64,000 nucleotides of DNA, taken from contig JAQFVV010006221.1 in NCBI GenBank assembly GCA_028023455.1, positions 7,671,011 to 7,735,010 on the forward strand. The letters run 5' to 3'. Source of the stretch: Epiperipatus broadwayi (Eukaryota > Onychophora > Udeonychophora > Euonychophora > Peripatidae). The notes beneath the pieces were generated by a model, which saw only the letters and a program-made list of their open reading frames with translations, was not told the origin of the DNA and searched no databases. Shown here piece by piece: positions 59,572 to 64,000 of this stretch. Made by a program: the position numbers and the translations under genes. Each line of letters starts with the position of its first letter. Within the stretch, counting starts at the first letter, position 1.

Positions 59572-59691
59572 TTGGCTGAGTAGGCACTAAATAGGGATTT
59601 TATGGTCAAACCCTCCTGCATCTATTGATTATGAAGGCTTGCACTTGGTGGCATTACTGTATAGAGAGTTTGGTACTCTTGTTAACATAAT

Positions 59692-60114
59692 TGCTATAAT
59701 CCATTAGTCAGTAACATTGTATCACAACATTAAATATTTCTAAGTTAATATTTTTATAACTTTTTTTTCCTATAATAATAAATTGATCAAGTTTGTTTAA
59801 AAAAGTTTTTCCTTTTAATTACTAATAATACAATCAAAATTGTATTCTTTTTTATTACATTTTTGGTGTAAATTTATTATTAACACTTTGTGATATAAAA
59901 TAATGATTGAGTATTTCTATAATCTTTCATTACATTAATCTATCTACAAATTAATCTTATGAAATCAGAATAGTAAAGATTTTAGTTTGTATATCTCCAA
60001 TAAAAATTTGCAGTTATATATTTTAAACTTACAAAAAATAATATGATTCCCTGTTGCTTTCTATATCTTGATCCAAAATAATTAGTTTTAATCTTTCTTC
60101 GCTTTAAAAATATA
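59692..60114. other. AT-rich region, nothing recognised
   Basis: No supported feature. Confidence 0.5.
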
Positions 60115-60314
60115 CACTATACTAGGAGTGGCCAACTTTTGTGTCCATAAGATCTACTTTTTATTTTTAAAATGTATTGTGATTGACTTGTTGTCATAGG
60201 CGAATCTAAGTGGAGGGAGGTGTGAAATACATACTAGTTATATATCTACTAGTAAAAAATAATTATTTAATGGGTCAAAAAACTCATGCCCTGGGGAATT
60301 AAATCAACATGAGT

Positions 60315-60400
60315 ATTTTTTTTTCATAAGTCATAGCAACGGCCGGGAGGCGAACCCACAACCGTGTGCAACCAACTACTTGCTTGCAAGGCGGCTGCAA
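60315..60400 (-). mobile_element. tRNA-derived SINE, first of a head-to-head pair
   Basis: Minus strand: ccttgcaagcaagtagttgg, B box GGGTTCGCCTCCC, ggccgttgctatgacttatg, A run (T run at 60316-60324). The 5' head is truncated where it abuts the second SINE. Confidence 0.7.
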
Positions 60401-60407
60401 TGACAAA

Positions 60408-60516
60408 GTCTTGCATTGGTGGTTGAGAGGTCAGCACGACTGCCTTGCACTAGCAGGCAGTTGCCCAGGTTGCGGGTTCGCATCCCGCCCGATGCTATGA
60501 CACTTAAAAAAAAAAA
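60408..60516 (+). mobile_element. tRNA-derived SINE, second of a head-to-head pair
   Basis: tgcattggtggttgagaggt, cagcacgactgccttgc, B box GCGGGTTCGCATCCC, gatgctatgacac and an A run at 60506-60516. Both polymerase III box elements look intact. Confidence 0.75.
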
Positions 60517-60815
60517 CAATGCTTGACAAAAAACAAGAGTAATTATTAACAATATTTATTAATTCAAATTAGCTATTTAAGTCAAGATTAAAAATATTAT
60601 TTTCAATAAAGATACGACTTAGTGGACTTCACCTATCTAGAGTTGGAAAACAATTTAGAACAAAAACAAATAACAAAAAAGCTTGAAAATCTTGACTTAA
60701 TTTGTTTCACACATTACCTGACAGCTCTTGCCAGATTGGCCTCGCAATTGACCAAAATTGGCTTTGTGATCGACCAGTGGATCACGATCAACTTGTTGGC
60801 CACCCCACACTATAC

Positions 60816-61536
60816 TATTAATAATTTTGTAGTTATATGCTGGACTGTGGACTTTTCTATTGATTAATTGACTTGTTAAGTATATATATATATAAGGAAA
60901 ATCTCGGTATGTTTCGCTAATTGAAAATTCACTTAGAGCATTGCTGAAAAAATGTATTATTTAGGAGGGTGATTTAGCATTTTATACATATTAGAAAAAT
61001 TTAATCCTTATTTATACTTTTTCAGAGATATTCAACTGAAAGCAATAACATACAGATACTCTGTGCAGTTTGGTACAGTAGGTAAAACATCTGATAAGGA
61101 GTCAGAAGATCCCAGGATTGATTTTGGTGCTCTTAGGTCTGGCATTCAAACTTCTTATAAACTTCCATAATATTTTGAAATGGTATTCTCCTTATTTTTT
61201 CTTCAAATGTTACTGGTCTCCCATTGATTTTTAGATTCATGAAAACTGAATTTAAGATAACACTCTAACCAACTAGACTACTTTGCTAAAGGAAATAATC
61301 AGTAGATTTTTTATATATTTATGAGAATTCTCCTGATTTCTGGATTGTTTATTTTTAAAGGCAAATTTAATGAACAGATCCTTGTACATAATTTAGTGAC
61401 ATGGTAAATGATGGACCATGGAGTTCAAAGTTCATGAATAATGACTCTGGCTCTTTTACATAGGTGCTCAAAATACTTATGAACTACCAATAATAAATCA
61501 TTAGTTGTTTTTTTAGAGGATGATTTACACAATATT
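60816..61536. other. AT-rich region with a tRNA-like SINE head
   Basis: 61071-61130 reads ggtacagtaggtaaaacatc, then aaggagtcagaagatcccag and gattgattttggt: an A-box/B-box pair in tRNA order, from a different tRNA than the Gly SINEs. The surrounding sequence cannot be assigned. Confidence 0.4.
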
Positions 61537-61556
61537 ATGGATTTTCACTCGTTGCC

Positions 61557-61775
61557 TTACAGAATTATTGGACATTGCCATGTGCGCAGTCTTTTAACAT
61601 ATAAATTCTTACTTTTTTTTCCTCTCTGTTTCTCAAATGAAGATATATACATTGGAACATGTATGGTCTGCTTTTTAGACACTTTTTGTTTGGATGGAAG
61701 TTTCCCCGATATATGTCCTTCTGGACCATTCATAGTTTTCTCAACAAAATATAAACATGAAATGCTTACAAACAA
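61557..61775 (-). CDS. Weak candidate host coding exon, unrecognised
   Basis: A 72-codon minus-strand frame contains EKTMNGPEGHISGKLPSKQK, then VSKKQTIHVPMYISSFEKQR and LYVKRLRTWQCPII. It is Lys/Arg-rich with balanced codon use, unlike the AT-driven frames around it, and the lower AT content is confined to the frame. A GTAAGG occurs near its end (CCAATAATTCTGTAAGG, about 61555-61571), which could be a splice donor. An ATG inside the frame (at MNGPEG) follows aaaact. I do not recognise the protein, no partner exon is identified, and it could be chance or an old repeat. Confidence 0.2.
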   Translation of the reverse strand: MFVSISCLYFVEKTMNGPEGHISGKLPSKQKVSKKQTIHVPMYISSFEKQRGKKSKNLYVKRLRTWQCPIIL

Positions 61776-61789
61776 GAACTTCTAATCAA

Positions 61790-62859
61790 AAAATCCTGTG
61801 TGAATATGAAAAAATATATTAGTTAAACTCTCAATTCCATTGAAAACTATTAAAAAAAATAAACAACTATTAAAGAAGACAAGATAGGGTGGGGTTAAAG
61901 TAGCATATTATGTGTATGCCAATGTACATATGTTTAACAGAGAAAATACGAAAGTATTGGATACTTAGGGGGGAAAAATTTAAATATGCTGCTCATAGGA
62001 AAATGATAACTCTATAAATCAATCTAGTGTTATAATTCTTAATGTATAAAAAACACTCATTGATCTTTTTTAAAAAAAAAAATTCAGAAACCAAGAAGAC
62101 TCTTATAAAATTTCTATTGCTAGAGCATCATCTTAGATGCAGTATTCAAGAATTTAAAAATCACCTGTTTAATTCCCATTATAATTTGCCACTTGTCAAA
62201 TTAGCAACAACTGAAAAAGAGAGAAGAATAATAAAACGTTGTGTTCTACACTAAATTGAGTCTGTTACTACTACCAAATAGTTGGGGGGGGGGGGTGGTT
62301 AAAAAGAAACATTTAAATATTTTACTTGTTGATGAAAATAGTCCAACACATAGCCACAAGGAAATACCATTATTATAACCTTTAGACAAACTATTAATAA
62401 GTGTTTGAGTTTTTATGTCCAGTATCTATTTAACAAAACTAACAGCTATAGATTCCATTAGAATATAATCTTTTATATACTGTTTATATCTATTTCAAGG
62501 CTGCATTTTTTAAGTCTGTCTGGTTTTGAATTAACAGGTAATGCTTTTAACATTTTATTTTCTGTTTTACATCATTTTTCCTAGAAACATCTTTACTATC
62601 TTATATAAATGCAATTGCTGTCATCAAACTCAGGACTTTTCTAAACGTTATATATTTAAAAACATCCATCTAATTATATTATTTTTTAAAAACCTATTTG
62701 CTTTATATGAAATATATATATAAAAAGAATTGCAATTTTTAAACCAGAGAACAATTTTTGATTTCTGTCAAAATTAAATCTGGATATTTTTTTATTTTAT
62801 TATTATTTTGCATGCATTTACATAAAAAAAATAACTGGAAAATATTTTACTTTTGAAAA
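61790..62859. other. AT-rich region with a G run
   Basis: Twelve consecutive G at 62284-62295. gaaaatagtccaacacatag (62335-62354) matches the end of the SINE tails at 39.0 and 56.1 kb. A 70-codon frame at 62042-62254 is unassigned. Confidence 0.4.
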
Positions 62860-63168
62860 TTAAATCATGTATACACAGAGGCATTGCAAGTTAGAGTAAT
62901 CAATGGATGCAGAAAGGTTTGTGTATAAAATACCTATCTAGTGCATACTCATCCAATTTTGCCAGACTAGTTTTTAGCTTGTGGCTTTTGTCAGTGAGGA
63001 GCCTTGGATCGATAGGGATTTTATGCACAAACCTTCTGCATCCATTGATTACTTTGGTTTTCACTGAGTGGCGTTACTGTATGGAGAGTTTTGCCTATGA
63101 AAAATAGCTTAAAGAATTAAAGCATAAAGAATGATGATCATGTGATGTTTTATGGTTAAATCATGTAT
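62860..63168. mobile_element. Inverted-dimer element of hammerhead family 1, with 13-bp TSD
   Basis: Flanked by ttaaatcatgtat (62860-62872 and 63156-63168). The left unit is on the minus strand and contains a decayed ribozyme: CTGACAA at 62994-62988 and AAAAC instead of GAAAC. The right unit (from about 63010, plus strand) starts at atagggattttatgcac and lacks the ribozyme. Both share tgcatccattgatta and the gtatggagagttttgcc end. Confidence 0.75.
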
Positions 63169-64000
63169 GTATGCTTGTGTTACATCATCAACACTTTGAA
63201 TTATTATTAATTCACTACGGAATTGCTCTTAATACAGTTTTCCGGATACTGTACATACTTTCTCCACAAAATTTTCTTATTCATTCACTTCAGATGTTGA
63301 CTATTTTTTATGTCTTGAAATCAGTTAAGACTTTGACTGTTTATTGTTTTCTTTTATAGCATCATACTAAAGTCAGTTCCATTGCATTCTTATTTTTTCA
63401 TAAATATCAATGATATATTTTTCTCTTCCTTGGTTATTATAATTTTTTCTTGTTATTTCATTTTACATATTTTATTGTGTGTGTGTTCTGAAGTTTCTAA
63501 TTGATTTTTTTAAAAATTGTATTCTAGTTTCATAACATTTATATAAAAACCTTTCTTAAAGATATGTGTAGATATTTTTCAATTTTATATAAATTATTTC
63601 TATTGAAAGTAGTCTATTCCAAAATTAATTCTATAATTAATTGTATACATTTAATAATGTTATCAAAGTATACATTTTAGTTATAAATTTATAATCAATT
63701 TTTATTTTTGTCTGTTTTTTTTTTTTTTAATTTGAAAAGTTATAGATCATTACGGTAATCTTTTTATAGTTTGTTTGTTTCTACTTTATTATAATCTGAT
63801 AGAAATTAAATATGGGGGGGGGGGGGAGGACGGGACAACCGCACATCTACAAAATCTTTTGCAATTACAAACAATAAAAGAGAATTCAAATTTTATATAA
63901 TTTAAAAACGTATATTTTAAAAGCCTTTAATCAGTAAATAATTTTTCTTTAATTTATACCCTTTAATTTAACTTTGAATCTACGCGTAGCCCATACCTTT
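63169..64000. other. AT-rich region with a G run
   Basis: Thirteen consecutive G at 63814-63826 followed by aggacgggacaaccg. Otherwise low-complexity A/T without a supported gene. Confidence 0.5.

Larger units (their letters stand above)
59095..59691 (+). mobile_element. Tandem 1.4-unit array of hammerhead family 1, 8-bp TSD
   Basis: Two ribozymes in the same orientation lie 420 bp apart (CTGATGA at 59116 and 59536), each preceded by atccaaggct. The insertion (59103-59683) is flanked by aacataat (59095-59102 and 59684-59691). Each unit carries actagatagggat or actaaatagggat, a gcattcattgg-type block, tggagagtttggtactctt and, between the ribozymes, ttagatcctaagat. No open frame. Cleavage at both sites would release 420 nt, but the second ribozyme is decayed. 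Confidence 0.75.
60115..60815. mobile_element. hAT-type MITE with perfect 8-bp TSD
   Basis: The target duplication CACTATAC (60115-60122 and 60808-60815) flanks TAGGAGTGGCCAAC at the left and GTTGGCCACCCCA at the right, imperfect inverted termini of the CAGGGGTGGCC type common in hAT transposons. Subterminal gattgacttgttg (left) and gatcaacttgttggc (right) are also present. No transposase. Two SINEs (60315-60400 and 60408-60516) sit inside it. The 81-codon frame at 60622-60867 runs through the terminus and is not a gene. Confidence 0.85.

Overview
This window is AT-rich (roughly three quarters A+T by eye) animal nuclear DNA made almost entirely of transposable elements and their debris. I recognise no complete host protein gene, rRNA gene or genuine tRNA gene. 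Evidence for an animal is an RTE-type LINE, tRNA-Gly-derived SINEs with poly(A) tails, a hAT-type MITE with an 8-bp target duplication, an LTR retrotransposon relic with a Gypsy-like integrase C-terminus, and hammerhead-bearing retroelements like those known from invertebrates. The species cannot be named from the sequence; an invertebrate is my inference.

Layout. 1-1.56 kb: a hairpin related to a SINE tail, a broken LINE on the minus strand and a MITE. 1.58-15.4 kb: three copies (A 1583-4293, C 8009-10579, B 12712-15426) of one 2.6-2.7-kb TG...CA element. A and B have perfect 4-bp target duplications and C has three of four bases matching, so they look like solo long terminal repeats. C sits inside an older hammerhead-type element, and the 3' end of C plus its flank is duplicated 1.59 kb downstream. 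15.4-18.95 kb: a decayed LTR retrotransposon with a gag-like coiled-coil ORF, integrase tail, polypurine tract and 3' LTR. 19-32 kb: mostly featureless AT-rich DNA with a 650-bp dispersed repeat pair and minisatellites. 32.3-35.3 kb: a long hairpin interrupted by a SINE, followed by a decayed RTE LINE. 36-64 kb: AT-rich DNA sprinkled with SINEs, hairpins and small hammerhead elements.

The main result is a set of small elements carrying hammerhead ribozyme motifs. I find nine copies whose conserved core (CTGATGA, GAA, and a U-H cleavage site) is intact, plus at least five decayed ones, in at least four sequence contexts. The clearest locus (40842-41812) has two minus-strand ribozymes exactly 369 bp apart in a tandem array, followed by an inverted third copy, all bounded by a perfect 14-bp target duplication. 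Self-cleavage would release a 369-nt RNA monomer that could circularise. Five other loci show tandem, inverted or severely truncated units bounded by 8-14-bp direct repeats, including one insertion of only 50 bp. This matches what is known of retrozymes and Penelope-like elements, but no enzyme that could move them is visible here; the RTE LINE is the only reverse transcriptase seen and it is dead.
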